Both the position numbers and the translations under genes were made by a program. From positions 3,224,001 to 3,288,000 of the forward strand of contig NZ_CP057483.1 of assembly GCF_013836145.1 (NCBI RefSeq): a DNA stretch of 64,000 bases, in the 5' to 3' direction. How positions within the stretch are numbered: position 1 is the stretch's first letter; every line of letters begins with the position of its first letter. The stretch comes from Citrobacter sp. RHB25-C09 (GTDB taxonomy: Bacteria; Pseudomonadota; Gammaproteobacteria; Enterobacterales; Enterobacteriaceae). The notes beneath the pieces are model-generated. The model was not told where the DNA came from. It was given only the letters and a program-made list of their open reading frames with translations, and searched no databases. Positions 53,991-61,916 of the stretch are shown piece by piece.

Positions 53991-54209
53991 GTGTGTATGA
54001 AAAGGGTCAGGCTTCACGGGCTGGATTTATCAACAAAGCACGTAGTGATTGATTCCCGTGATCCTGAAAATAGAAAAGGCCACGCAAATGCGCAGCCAAT
54101 AGTCGATTTATTACCGGGATATTTAACCACGCCCGGCGCGTGGTTTCCCTGCTTTCCACAGACAAAGGAAATTGCTAAATTGGTCATTCCACAGACAATC
54201 AGGGAATAA
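53991..54209 (+). CDS. Doubtful ORF ahead of the zinc-ribbon gene
   Basis: A 72-codon frame without a good ribosome site, ending 2 bases before the next gene. Its sequence (YLTTPGAWFPCFPQTKEIAKL) matches nothing I know. It may just be the promoter and leader of the downstream gene. Confidence 0.25.
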   Translation: MCMKRVRLHGLDLSTKHVVIDSRDPENRKGHANAQPIVDLLPGYLTTPGAWFPCFPQTKEIAKLVIPQTIRE

Positions 54210-54211
54210 TC

Positions 54212-54622
54212 ATGGATGTTGGATTACTTATTGCGTCCCTTAAGAATGGGATCGGTGCGCTTTCCGCTGTGCAGAGTAACGAGGTCCTGCGCGAGCGCAT
54301 CGCTTTCATTGGAGAGCAGATCGACGTACTTCAAAAAGCCCATGCTGCCACCATAGAAGAACTTGCCGAGGCGAAGGCCAAGTGCGTAGAACTTGCGAAG
54401 GAGGTAGCGGCTTACAGGGAAAAGGATGAGTTTGTCGAGCACATGGGTGCGGCCTTTAGAAAAAATCCCGCGGGTGGGTATATCAGCGCGGTTTATTGCC
54501 CCAACTGTCTTAAACAGGTCGGAAGTGGATTCGATGACTTTCCTTACCATTGCGGCTCCTGCGGCTGGACTTCAAGATTTGAAGGAGGGGAGATTGATAG
54601 CGTAATGAAAACCCTCCCTTAA
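54212..54622 (+). CDS. Coiled-coil and zinc-ribbon protein (moron)
   Basis: 136 residues from the ATG at 54212 with AGGGA upstream. Residues 35-75 form a coiled coil (EELAEAKAKCVELAKEVAAY). A C-terminal zinc ribbon has CPNC and CGSC knuckles separated by 15 residues. It is transcribed against the lysis genes, between Q and the holin, where many lambdoid phages carry accessory genes. Function unknown. Confidence 0.75.
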   Translation: MDVGLLIASLKNGIGALSAVQSNEVLRERIAFIGEQIDVLQKAHAATIEELAEAKAKCVELAKEVAAYREKDEFVEHMGAAFRKNPAGGYISAVYCPNCLKQVGSGFDDFPYHCGSCGWTSRFEGGEIDSVMKTLP

Positions 54623-54662
54623 TGTTCAGGCTAGAGTAGCGTCTCGCCGTTATCTCCAGAAA

Positions 54663-54695
54663 CGCAAAAGCCCCACGGTGGAATCCGCAGGGCTT
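54663..54695 (-). terminator. Candidate late terminator (tR'-like)
   Basis: An imperfect GC-rich stem (AAGCCCTGCGG with CCGTGGGGCTT on the minus strand, 54668-54695) ends in TTTTGC. It lies about 50-80 bases downstream of the candidate late promoter, before the lysis genes, where Q-dependent phages place their first late terminator. Confidence 0.6.
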
Positions 54696-54748
54696 GAATG
54701 TTTTATTGCTGGTCGAAACGATTGAACGGATTCCCAGCGTTAGAGTTG

Positions 54749-54777
54749 ATATTAGACATAATTTCCGAGAAACACAA
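54749..54777 (-). promoter_or_regulatory. Candidate late promoter pR'
   Basis: On the minus strand TTGTGT (54772-54777), 17 bp, TAATAT (54749-54754): a good sigma70 promoter about 40 bp past the Q stop, directed at the lysis and head-tail genes. Placement just after Q is the lambdoid norm. Confidence 0.65.
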
Positions 54778-54818
54778 CAGTTATTTTCTATGAAAAGAAT
54801 ATTTAGAGAAAATTATTT

Positions 54819-55628
54819 CTACCTTGTGACAGATTTTAAGGCGCTGTCTGCGTAACTCTCCTGACGATGACATTCCTCCACCAGCAGTTCAAACAACGGT
54901 TGCACTTGTTCATATGCCGTCGTTTTCTTCACATCCCATGTGGTGCGGATACCTTCCAACACATTGGAGAATTTTAACCTGGCATAACCTCTGCCAGTAC
55001 ACCGCTCACAAACTTTAATCACCGGAACGCCCTGTAACTCAGTCGCCTTCTTATCCAGTACCTTCCCTTTCCCATGACAGCGACACGCATTGCTGATAAC
55101 ACCCTTGCCGTTACAGGTATTGCACATAACCCGCGCGGTCTCCCGTACAGACTTCCATTCTTCCCAATACGACGGGAACACACCTTTTGTAGCCTTCGCC
55201 CATACCGGAGGCTTACCGTCCGGGTATTGGACCTTGTTTGTGAAGACATCAGCTTCGATGAAGCCGCTACCAGCGCAGCAATCACAGCGTCTGACACTTG
55301 CCGCGCTGCGGGCATAATCCTGATATGCAAAAGCACACAAAATTTCGAGAACTCGCCGACGGATTTCTTCATTGAGTTCTGAAACTGATTTGAAGCGTCG
55401 GCAAAGTTCAATGGATGATTCATAAAGAGCCTCCATAGCCCGATCCGGGCTGCTGATGCCAATTTTTGCAAGGTACAAATCGAAGCCAAAACCACACTTG
55501 GCGTTAACCAGCCCAAGCGCGGCCATAACATCAGTTCCGGTCAGGTTGTCGGAGGCAGTCGCCCTCGAGGAGTCACTGAACATCGGTGATTTTGGCGCGA
55601 AATATTTAGCGATTGATTCGAGGTTCAT
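54819..55628 (-). CDS. Antitermination protein Q (phage 82-type)
   Basis: 269 residues. Several Cys-x2-Cys pairs in the middle and C-terminal half (RRCDCCAGSGF, MCNTCNGKGV, VCERCTGRGYAR) form DnaJ-like zinc knuckles, as in Q of the phage 82 group. Q joins RNA polymerase at pR' and lets it pass the terminators of the late operon. It begins with a TAATG overlap after ylcG. Confidence 0.85.
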   Translation of the reverse strand: MNLESIAKYFAPKSPMFSDSSRATASDNLTGTDVMAALGLVNAKCGFGFDLYLAKIGISSPDRAMEALYESSIELCRRFKSVSELNEEIRRRVLEILCAFAYQDYARSAASVRRCDCCAGSGFIEADVFTNKVQYPDGKPPVWAKATKGVFPSYWEEWKSVRETARVMCNTCNGKGVISNACRCHGKGKVLDKKATELQGVPVIKVCERCTGRGYARLKFSNVLEGIRTTWDVKKTTAYEQVQPLFELLVEECHRQESYADSALKSVTR

Positions 55629-55765
55629 TATGCGGCTCCTGCTGAATGATAGATGCGAACGAAGTTACGGAGGATACGGTAATCCACCAGCACGGATCCC
55701 GGGCGGCGGTAAATCCGGAGGCGCTGCCAACGAGTGCGGAGTATCTCGAGCTTTTCTGGCTTCAT
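55628..55765 (-). CDS. YlcG-family small protein
   Basis: 45 residues from the ATG at 55765 (MKPEKLEILRTRWQRLRIYRR, then PGSVLVDYRILRNFVRIYH). It closely follows the pattern of YlcG of prophage DLP12. It overlaps the rusA stop (ATGA) and the Q start (TAATG), so all three are coupled. Very basic; function unknown. Confidence 0.85.
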   Translation of the reverse strand: MKPEKLEILRTRWQRLRIYRRPGSVLVDYRILRNFVRIYHSAGAA

Positions 55766-56118
55766 TTGGCCTCCTCGATAATGATTTGCCCGGTTTCTCC
55801 CCATATTTTGGTAACACGCCCGTCCCAGACATGGCTATCCTCGTCAAACACTGCATCCAGCAAAGCTTTTTCCAGGTTGTCTTTGTCCGGCTTTTGTTGA
55901 TGTGGCTGGCCGACATATTGCGCCCGCTTTGCCTTACTCCAGCTCTTTGGCATGGGGATAACGAACGTGACGTGATATCCGGACTCAGGTAGACGGATGC
56001 CCAGCAACCTGACATGTTCTTTGTATGCCCAGTACGCTGCTGTTGCTGGCCGTTTATGCCATCGGTCACGCTGAGTCATTATGGGCTTGCCTATCGGCGT
56101 AATTTCGTAAATTTTCAT
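55762..56118 (-). CDS. rusA: RusA-type Holliday junction resolvase
   Basis: 118 residues with the catalytic acidic cluster KPDKDNLEKALLDAVFDED and final GQIIIEEA typical of RusA. Cleaves four-way DNA junctions, in phage recombination and before packaging. Upstream of ylcG and Q, the usual lambdoid place. Confidence 0.92.
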   Translation of the reverse strand: MKIYEITPIGKPIMTQRDRWHKRPATAAYWAYKEHVRLLGIRLPESGYHVTFVIPMPKSWSKAKRAQYVGQPHQQKPDKDNLEKALLDAVFDEDSHVWDGRVTKIWGETGQIIIEEAK

Positions 56119-56408
56119 GCGGGCACCACCAGCCCTCGACGGGCAACTTCAATCACTGTCAGAACAATCGCGCGGTCCATAAGCTGACGGCGCTCTTCCC
56201 TGTTCAGCTTATTCCCGTTATCAATGCTGTCATGGCAGCAAACGCAGAGCGCAGCTGTCGCACAGTCATCGGTTTTTATTCCCATGCCTTTCCCTTCGTT
56301 CCGGTGTGCCACCTGCGTTCCCCATGCTCCACAAAGAACACAACGCTCGATTTGCCTGACGGCGGCGAGCCATTTTTTGCTGCGATAAATAGCCACGCTC
56401 ACCCCCAC
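56115..56408 (-). CDS. DUF1364 family protein
   Basis: About 97 residues with CVLCGAWGTQVAHRNEGKGMGIKTDD and CVCCHDSIDNG: a HNH-like zinc fold characteristic of DUF1364. All possible starts near the N-terminus are GTG (56408, 56402, 56396); the first is used provisionally. Overlaps rusA by 4 bp. Nuclease activity is not established. Confidence 0.8.
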   Translation of the reverse strand: MGVSVAIYRSKKWLAAVRQIERCVLCGAWGTQVAHRNEGKGMGIKTDDCATAALCVCCHDSIDNGNKLNREERRQLMDRAIVLTVIEVARRGLVVPA

Positions 56409-56599
56409 ACCCTGTTTTGCCAGCAGCGACTTGGTCGCGGAGGTTTCTTCCCCTCCGGCAGCCGGGCGCTGACGGTCCAGGTGATGTAATCGGAATTCAG
56501 GCTACGTTCGACCTTAACGCCGCGGCGCTGATAACGTGCCAGAAGCTCTTCGGCCTGCTGCGTTGTGCAGTCAGTGTGATGGAAGTACGAATATTTCAT
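56399..56599 (-). CDS. Small phage protein of the nin-like region
   Basis: 66 residues from the ATG at 56599 (MKYSYFHHTDCTTQQAEELL); the longer upstream frame overlaps the DUF1367 gene and is rejected. Basic C-terminus (RLPEGKKPPRPSRCWQNRVWG). It overlaps the DUF1364 start by 10 bp. Not recognised. Confidence 0.7.
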   Translation of the reverse strand: MKYSYFHHTDCTTQQAEELLARYQRRGVKVERSLNSDYITWTVSARLPEGKKPPRPSRCWQNRVWG

Positions 56600-56604
56600 C
56601 AGAG

Positions 56605-57207
56605 TCACCCCGCAAAGCTCATAAGCTGGGAGGCGGCGTTCTCGGCCTCCTCCTGCGTGCGGAACGTCCTGGACAATACCCAGCGCCACAGAACATCAAG
56701 CGCAGCTTTGTACAGCTGCTGGAACTCGGTTTCGTCCATGTTGGCGAAAGCTATGCTGCGGGGGTGTTTACGAAGAGTTCCGTCAGGTAGTTGAATTGCG
56801 TCGTAGTGGCCGGCCTCGACAATTACCCAGGAACGGTACGCGTCAAAGGATTTACACAGGCTGATCCCATTGGTAATTCGACGACTGGCTACCTGCTCCA
56901 GATACTGCTCGGCAGCATCCAGCAGTGCGCCTTCGTTTCCACCAAATACCGCGAGGAATTTAGCATAACCATTTACGAGCTTACGCTCATTGCTGGATAT
57001 CGCCCCGCCGGTAGGTTCCCAATATTCAAACCCGAGATTCAGGAGCGCAAAGAAACGGCGATGGAATGCGGGATTCCTCACCTGCCGGAACTCAGCCACC
57101 AGCACGGCACCGAGTTTGATTTTTGATTGCAGAATATCGCTGGTCTCCGGCGTCGCGGGGATCAGGATTCCTGATGACTGCTTGATGAGTTGTAGTTCGT
57201 GCGCCAT
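56605..57207 (-). CDS. DUF1367 family protein
   Basis: 200 residues, DUF1367-like: LGAVLVAEFRQVRNPAFHRRFFALLNLGFEYW near the N-terminus, and ISLCKSFDAYRSWVIVEAGHYD later (given in pieces of the conserved core). Found in the recombination/nin regions of lambdoid prophages. Function unknown. Confidence 0.82.
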   Translation of the reverse strand: MAHELQLIKQSSGILIPATPETSDILQSKIKLGAVLVAEFRQVRNPAFHRRFFALLNLGFEYWEPTGGAISSNERKLVNGYAKFLAVFGGNEGALLDAAEQYLEQVASRRITNGISLCKSFDAYRSWVIVEAGHYDAIQLPDGTLRKHPRSIAFANMDETEFQQLYKAALDVLWRWVLSRTFRTQEEAENAASQLMSFAG

Positions 57208-57241
57208 GGTTTCTCTCCGTGGCGCAGTAGGTTACGGTTGT

Positions 57242-57490
57242 TCAGACCGTTGATTTCATATTATCAGAAGGTGGGGTTACCCGGTAGCCGAGACGGTGAA
57301 TAAACTGCATAAAACCATTAGGAGTAAAGACCTCTTCATCATCCAGCAAAGGCCGCATAGAAACCATGCCATTGACGCGATAAATTAGATGCCTGCCCGA
57401 TGAAGGAAAGCTAAACACCACGCAGCCGTCAGACCTTCTTACAATGTCATACCAGTTGTCTTCTGACGTTTGCAAAGCTGAATCACTCAC
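57242..57490 (-). CDS. Hypothetical phage protein
   Basis: 82 residues, beta-rich centre (WYDIVRRSDGCVVFSFPSSGR). It precedes the DUF1367 gene by 34 bp. I do not recognise it. The 117 bp between it and the dinI-like gene hold no gene I can support. Confidence 0.6.
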   Translation of the reverse strand: MSDSALQTSEDNWYDIVRRSDGCVVFSFPSSGRHLIYRVNGMVSMRPLLDDEEVFTPNGFMQFIHRLGYRVTPPSDNMKSTV

Positions 57491-57607
57491 ATTTATGTTC
57501 TCCCTTCGAGCGACTAACAGACGCGATTAAAGATTGTCGGCAGCAGCATCAGAGGGTTACGCAAATTGCGGTATTCTGAAAAATGCGCGCCAGCCTTAAG
57601 CGCAATT

Positions 57608-57841
57608 CTAATAAAACCAGTCGTCAGCGCTTTCCCAGGTATCCTGGAGGATTGATTCAATTTTCTTTTTATCGTCCTTGTCACCACCAAAAACACTTAA
57701 CCCATCGGACCCGGCACGGCGGATTGTGAGCCTGCAATTGTCATAGTGATCATTCAGGCGCTTAAGCAATTCTTTCTCCAGTGCTGGTACTGCGCCTTTA
57801 GGAAGTTCTTTCATGCGATCAATGGTTAATTCAACTTTCAT
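57608..57841 (-). CDS. DinI-like protein under LexA control
   Basis: 77 residues from the ATG at 57841 (MKVELTIDRMKELPKGAVPAL), ending in the DinI signature ILQDTWESADDWFY. More like canonical DinI than the copy at 29892. A perfect LexA box lies 19 bp upstream. In coliphage 186 the Tum antirepressor has a DinI-like domain, so a part in prophage induction is possible; RecA modulation is the plain reading. Confidence 0.9.
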   Translation of the reverse strand: MKVELTIDRMKELPKGAVPALEKELLKRLNDHYDNCRLTIRRAGSDGLSVFGGDKDDKKKIESILQDTWESADDWFY

Positions 57842-57859
57842 AATGGCCTCCATTGCATT

Positions 57860-57879
57860 TACTGTGTTTTTATACAGTA
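57860..57879 (-). promoter_or_regulatory. LexA box of the second dinI-like gene
   Basis: TACTGTGTTTTTATACAGTA has both consensus arms complete (TACTG and CAGTA, CTG-N10-CAG). It is placed to block transcription of the gene at 57608-57841. Confidence 0.93.
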
Positions 57880-57940
57880 TACCTATGCACGGAAATGATC
57901 AACGTTTTAAGAGCACAAATTGTTAATTTTCTGTCAGTAG

Positions 57941-57969
57941 TAAAAAAAGAAAACCCGCCGTAGCGGGTT
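57941..57969 (-). terminator. Intrinsic terminator ending the early operon
   Basis: AACCCGCTACGGCGGGTT hairpin (57952-57969) followed on the minus strand by TTTTCTTTTTTT. It lies after the methyltransferase remnant and before the LexA-controlled dinI-like gene, isolating the latter from early transcription. Confidence 0.9.
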
Positions 57970-57986
57970 GAATTAGCAATGTTTTA

Positions 57987-58280
57987 TTACGCCGCTATTT
58001 GTTTCTGCTGACAAAGCTCCGGCAAATTAGCACGCACCAGCGCTTCAGCGAACGGCGGTGGCACCGCGTTACCGCAGCGGGCAACCTGTTTATCCTTCGC
58101 GTACTTCTTGCCCCGGTAGTCCTGGTCGATGATGTACCACTCTGGGAAGCCCTGCGCGCGGTATAGCTCGTGCGGTTGCAGCATACGCATGCCAATATCA
58201 ACGCTGCGGCCGATCGCCATTTCAATACCGGTTGAAGCACCACCACCACCAGCAAAATTATCAACGATGATTTCTCTCAC
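57987..58280 (-). pseudogene. DNA cytosine-5 methyltransferase, internally deleted in frame
   Basis: 97 codons from the GTG at 58280 (GGAG upstream; GTGA overlap with the preceding gene). The N-terminus is motif I of a C5-methyltransferase (REIIVDNFAGGGGASTGIE). At about 58194 it jumps directly to the C-terminal motif region (GMRMLQPHELYRAQGFPEW, then VARCGNAVPPPFAEALVR). The catalytic Cys loop, ENV motif and target-recognition domain, about 300 residues in relatives, are missing. The frame is kept, so a protein may be made, but it cannot be an active enzyme. Confidence 0.85.
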
Positions 58281-58534
58281 GCGTATTTCTCCATGGCGCT
58301 GGCCAGTGACTGTGCCGCTGTGATGATGTCCGGTACCGGCATTTTCTCCAGCCACATGCGATTGATGTGATGTTTCAGGCGGCGCTGGTGATGTGCCGGG
58401 AGATCCCCGGCACTTTCAATCTGGCTATATACCATTCCCACTTCGGCAGGCCAGACAGTATCCTCAACATTCACCAGCAACAGGTTTTCCAGCTCGACGA
58501 TACGCTTCGTGGCGTATTCCAGTTGCGGATCCAT
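58277..58534 (-). CDS. Hypothetical phage early protein
   Basis: 85 residues from the ATG at 58534 (TGATG overlap with the upstream gene; GGAG 8 bases upstream). Helical and charged (YATKRIVELENLLLVNVED; HHQRRLKHHINRMWLEKM). Not recognised; it is coupled at both ends to methyltransferase remnants. Confidence 0.7.
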   Translation of the reverse strand: MDPQLEYATKRIVELENLLLVNVEDTVWPAEVGMVYSQIESAGDLPAHHQRRLKHHINRMWLEKMPVPDIITAAQSLASAMEKYA

Positions 58535-58785
58535 CACTTATCTCCCTGATGCTGATCCGCTTTGATGTGCAGACGTGGCTCACCGTCTAGCGGCTCTGGC
58601 CATTGGCGCTGTTTGTTAACAGCCAGCTTTTCTACCATCGCCTGGTTAATCTGCTCGTCACTGATACCGGCACGACGTTGCGCATCCCATAACAGGAATT
58701 GCATGTCAGCACATACCAGGTCGACGGTACCGCTGGAGAGTCGCGGGAAAACATCGAAGCAATCTGCGTTGTGCAGGGAGATCAT
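58534..58785 (-). pseudogene. Amino-methyltransferase N-terminus fused to an unrelated tail
   Basis: 83 codons. MISLHNADCFDVFPRLSSGT and VDLVCAD are the N-terminus of a DNA adenine or N4-cytosine methyltransferase, but the DPPY catalytic motif that should follow CAD is replaced by MQFLLWDAQRRAGISDEQIN. The rest of the enzyme is absent. RBS GGAGG and ATGA overlap with the upstream gene are intact, so the fusion is probably translated. Confidence 0.75.
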
Positions 58786-59327
58786 TGCGCGGCCTCCCGG
58801 TTCACAGTCATGGCATCAACAGCCATCAGCCGTTTGTTACACAGCCAACTGACCATCTGCGGAGCTATCTCAAATTTTTCGGCAATATCACATACCCGCA
58901 TTCCGTCAGCACGTAGTGCACACATCAGCTCAACATCTTCATCCGGATATTTTGTGCTCCAGTGTGAATCGCCACATTTCGCCAGACTTACACCCAGCAA
59001 TTTCGCGCGGCGATAGATATTCTCTGTAGAACGACCGAGTAATAGCGCTATCTCTTTTGCAGTTAACGAATGACGATTGCGACGAATAAATCGATCATCA
59101 TCCAGGGTGAAGGCTATGTGCTTTGGTTGCAGCAGGCCTGCGTGGCGAAGCTGGCGGGCGTGATATCGCGTCGCTGCCTCGCTCCGATTCAGCCTCAAAC
59201 CTATTTCCCTGAAAGTGGCTGTCGGGTACATTGCGATCAACGTTTCATCCTCAGCGACCGTCCATGCACGCATATGCGCAGGACATTTGCCGGGAACACC
59301 CATTTTTTTCATAGAGAAGAAGCTCAT
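58782..59327 (-). CDS. Helix-turn-helix DNA-binding protein
   Basis: 181 residues with three HTH-like segments: YPTATFREIGLRLNRSEAATRYHARQL near residue 35 (in pieces), LTAKEIALLLGRSTENIYRRAKLLG near 88, and MRVCDIAEKFEIAPQMVSWLC near 145. Probably an early phage regulator. Overlaps both neighbours by 4 bp. Confidence 0.75.
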   Translation of the reverse strand: MSFFSMKKMGVPGKCPAHMRAWTVAEDETLIAMYPTATFREIGLRLNRSEAATRYHARQLRHAGLLQPKHIAFTLDDDRFIRRNRHSLTAKEIALLLGRSTENIYRRAKLLGVSLAKCGDSHWSTKYPDEDVELMCALRADGMRVCDIAEKFEIAPQMVSWLCNKRLMAVDAMTVNREAAQ

Positions 59328-60094
59328 TTCCCCTCCCCGATAAATAAACTCAGCGCACGGCGATGTTTGTTAACTTCCCGAACGGCTAAACGGAGTTTCT
59401 CCAGTCCGTGCAGGTTGGATTTGACTTTGCGGATCTGGTTGCTGATTTCCCGTAGTGATGGGATCTGCATTGGCTGAGATGGTTTTCTCAGTACAGGGAT
59501 GCTCTCCAGGAATTCTTCTGTCCTGGTGTTGGTCGGTTCCGGTTCTGCCGATGGCGCCAGCGCAGGAAGACTTGCAACTTTCGGCTTGATCTCAATATCC
59601 GGAAGTTCTGCAAACACTGGTTCCGGGATAATTTTCGTTTCGTCAGGAAGTCCCCACTTAACGCCTTTCCCCTGACCGATTTTTTTAATGTGTCTGCGCT
59701 TTGCCATCAGGCATAGATTTGACGCTAAGCCTCTTGGATCTCGTCCGACAGCCGATGCCAGCGCTACGGTATCCATGTCCCCGTTTTCGGTTAGTAGTGC
59801 GACGATTGCCTCAGGTTTGATCGGCTCTGTAACCTCACCGCGCAGCGGTTTTTTTGAGGTGTCGTTTAAATTTTTCGCACGCAGTACAGTCTTCGCTGGC
59901 GCTGACCGAATACTTGTTTTTCCGCCAGCATTGCCTGTTACTTCCCATCCGCCGTCGAAAAAATCACACAATCCCTGTTCACGCTGTTCGCGGAGCATAT
60001 TCAGCGCTTCAACAGGTTCGATTTCCAGGCGTGCCGCGACTTCACGGTATGTTGCTTTACCCATTGCTTTTAAAACATCGATTACGGTTTCCAT
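59324..60094 (-). CDS. DUF1627-like phage early protein
   Basis: 256 residues. The N-terminus resembles a winged helix (VLKAMGKATYREVAARLEIEP), a second such unit lies at about 95-145, and a Pro-rich linker leads to a helical C-terminus (REISNQIRKVKSNLHGLEKL). I assign DUF1627 from position after the helicase loader and general similarity. Confidence 0.6.
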   Translation of the reverse strand: METVIDVLKAMGKATYREVAARLEIEPVEALNMLREQREQGLCDFFDGGWEVTGNAGGKTSIRSAPAKTVLRAKNLNDTSKKPLRGEVTEPIKPEAIVALLTENGDMDTVALASAVGRDPRGLASNLCLMAKRRHIKKIGQGKGVKWGLPDETKIIPEPVFAELPDIEIKPKVASLPALAPSAEPEPTNTRTEEFLESIPVLRKPSQPMQIPSLREISNQIRKVKSNLHGLEKLRLAVREVNKHRRALSLFIGEGK

Positions 60095-60109
60095 AAAACC
60101 TCCAGGAAA

Positions 60110-60859
60110 TTATTTAACGATCCGGAGGTGGCTAACGTTTTTCCGGTAGCTTCCCCAGTCAAAATTCACCCACATCCCGCCGTCCATCTGGAGGCGATCG
60201 ATAACCCGTGCGCCCAACGCATCAAGCAGGCCTTCATGGTTCAGGTTCGTCAGTACGCCAACCGGTCGCATGGAGGACAGACGACGATCGATAACCTGAT
60301 TCAGAATGACTTTCTCGCCGCTGCTGCCGCGCTGAATTCCGACTTCATCCAGCACCAACAAATCGACTTTGCAGAGGTCATCTAACAGTGACGCTTCCGA
60401 TTGCCCGCCGTCATAGCACTCACGCACCCGTAGCATCAGATCGGGGATAGTCACCACCAGCACGCTATGTCCACCAGCCAGCAGATGATTGCCGATAGCA
60501 GCAGCCAGATGGTTCTTCCCGGTACCAGGGCCGCCACTGAATACAAAACTCGCAAAGCCAGCCCCAAAGTTCTGCGCGTAGCTTTTCGCCATGGTGTAGG
60601 CCTTGCGCTGTTGCTCACCGGATACTTCGTAGTTGGCGAACGTGCAGCTGCGATGCAGGCTCTGGATGCCAGAGCGACCGAAGATTTTCTCTGTACGCGC
60701 TTTCTGATTCAGCTTGTCGAGCTCTTCGCAATGTTTCAGTCCTTCTTCCCGTTGCCACGCCAGAAGCTCTGCTGCGCTGGTGAACTTAGGCTGAACGCCT
60801 GGCGGTATGAGTTTTTTCAGGCGCTCAAGAGCGCTGCCGGAATTAACAATGTTTTTCAC
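60110..60859 (-). CDS. DnaC-like helicase loader
   Basis: 249 residues from a GTG at 60859. AAA+ ATPase with Walker A GGPGTGKNHLAAAI (the DnaC-type KNH variant) and Walker B VDLLVLDEVG. Loads DnaB at the phage origin, replacing lambda P. Directly downstream of the O-like initiator. Confidence 0.93.
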   Translation of the reverse strand: MKNIVNSGSALERLKKLIPPGVQPKFTSAAELLAWQREEGLKHCEELDKLNQKARTEKIFGRSGIQSLHRSCTFANYEVSGEQQRKAYTMAKSYAQNFGAGFASFVFSGGPGTGKNHLAAAIGNHLLAGGHSVLVVTIPDLMLRVRECYDGGQSEASLLDDLCKVDLLVLDEVGIQRGSSGEKVILNQVIDRRLSSMRPVGVLTNLNHEGLLDALGARVIDRLQMDGGMWVNFDWGSYRKNVSHLRIVK

Positions 60860-60861
60860 CG

Positions 60862-61842
60862 TTACCCCCTGAATCCGGTTGGGATGGTTTTATCTGGCTC
60901 GGAAACGCGGTTCACATCCCTCCCCGTTTTGCGGTCGTTGAGAGCGAACTTCGGTTTGAACAGTCCTTGGTATCCGTTGGCGATACTGGTGTTGATCACA
61001 TCAACCGGGTCATGCCCTTCGTCCAGGCACGTCTTCAGTAGCTTGAATACTTTGGTGACTGTCATTTCGGTCTTGATGGCTTTGCCAGACTGCTTGCGGT
61101 AGGCAACCCACTCATTCCAGGACACTGGATCAAGCCATTCAGGAACGGGAATTGTCATAGGGTCAAACTTCACCTTCCCCCTTGGGGGATTAGAGGGGGT
61201 TAGATCTGTATTTATATTTGTATTTGGAAGAATGTCTTTGGTGTTCCCTGTTTTCGGGGATAGCATTCCCTGAATTCGGGGATAACCATCCCTGTTTTCG
61301 GGGATGGTTTGAGGGGTGAAATCACTATCCCTATTTTCGGGGATAGCCATCCCTGTTTTCGGGGATAACCGTCCCTGATTCTGGGGATTGCTAATCATGA
61401 ATTCAGGGGCGTTGATAACCCATGTTTCGACTTCAGCAGCCGGGAACGCCGCCGGACACTTCATGCAATTTGGCTTGGTATAAGCCCATTTATCTAGGCA
61501 GGTATTAACCCCGATGTATCTGGTTTGCCCAATTCGGCGCAGAATGATGATGTTCCGATAGGCAAGGCTCAGCACAGCCTCAGAGACGTGCTTGACCTTC
61601 AGCGTCGTTTTGTCGGCAATAAGGCTGTTGGCGATCCGGTCTGATTTTTTCGACCAACCATAAGTCAGGCGAACGATGGCATTCAGCACACGGAACTCCC
61701 GGCCTGATAGTTCGACGATACACAGGGCATCCTGAATCTGGTTGGCTAAACGCAAATAGCCGTTCTCCAGCTCAGCCATGCGGCTCTCCTGTTGCCCCTG
61801 TAGCGGGGCGGGAAATTTGATAACTTCAGCGGTATTTGACAT
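60862..61842 (-). CDS. O-like replication initiator
   Basis: 326 residues. The N-terminal 120 or so form the phage O winged-helix domain (SGREFRVLNAIVRLTYGW; IADKTTLKVKHVSEAVLSLAYR). The middle (about 150-200) is repetitive because it encodes the iterons: SPKTG, PENRD and RIQG units. The C-terminal part should contact the helicase/loader (WLDPVSWNEWVAYRKQSGK). Confidence 0.9.
   Translation of the reverse strand: MSNTAEVIKFPAPLQGQQESRMAELENGYLRLANQIQDALCIVELSGREFRVLNAIVRLTYGWSKKSDRIANSLIADKTTLKVKHVSEAVLSLAYRNIIILRRIGQTRYIGVNTCLDKWAYTKPNCMKCPAAFPAAEVETWVINAPEFMISNPQNQGRLSPKTGMAIPENRDSDFTPQTIPENRDGYPRIQGMLSPKTGNTKDILPNTNINTDLTPSNPPRGKVKFDPMTIPVPEWLDPVSWNEWVAYRKQSGKAIKTEMTVTKVFKLLKTCLDEGHDPVDVINTSIANGYQGLFKPKFALNDRKTGRDVNRVSEPDKTIPTGFRG
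61246..61388. repeat. Phage origin: six iterons inside the O gene
   Basis: Six 16-bp repeats of CCCTGTTTTCGGGGAT or close variants start at 61246, 61268, 61290, 61329, 61351 and 61373. Spacing is 22, 22, 39, 22 and 22 bp, so two groups of three on the same DNA face. This is the layout of lambda-type origins, embedded in the initiator gene. Confidence 0.9.
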
Positions 61843-61916
61843 ACTGATCTCCGCAATTACCTACCGTTTTTGCACCCGAAGACTGGCTGTGTTGGCGCAC
61901 AACAGTCTTCACCCTT

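Noticed and set aside
55019..55531. Minus-strand 170-codon frame within Q
   Set aside because: It lies in another frame of Q, whose zinc-knuckle pattern is clearly the real coding frame.
61246..61388. Regularly spaced repeats considered as a small CRISPR array
   Set aside because: The spacers are 6 bp (one of 23), the repeats lie inside an O-like initiator gene and are in frame with it; these are origin iterons.
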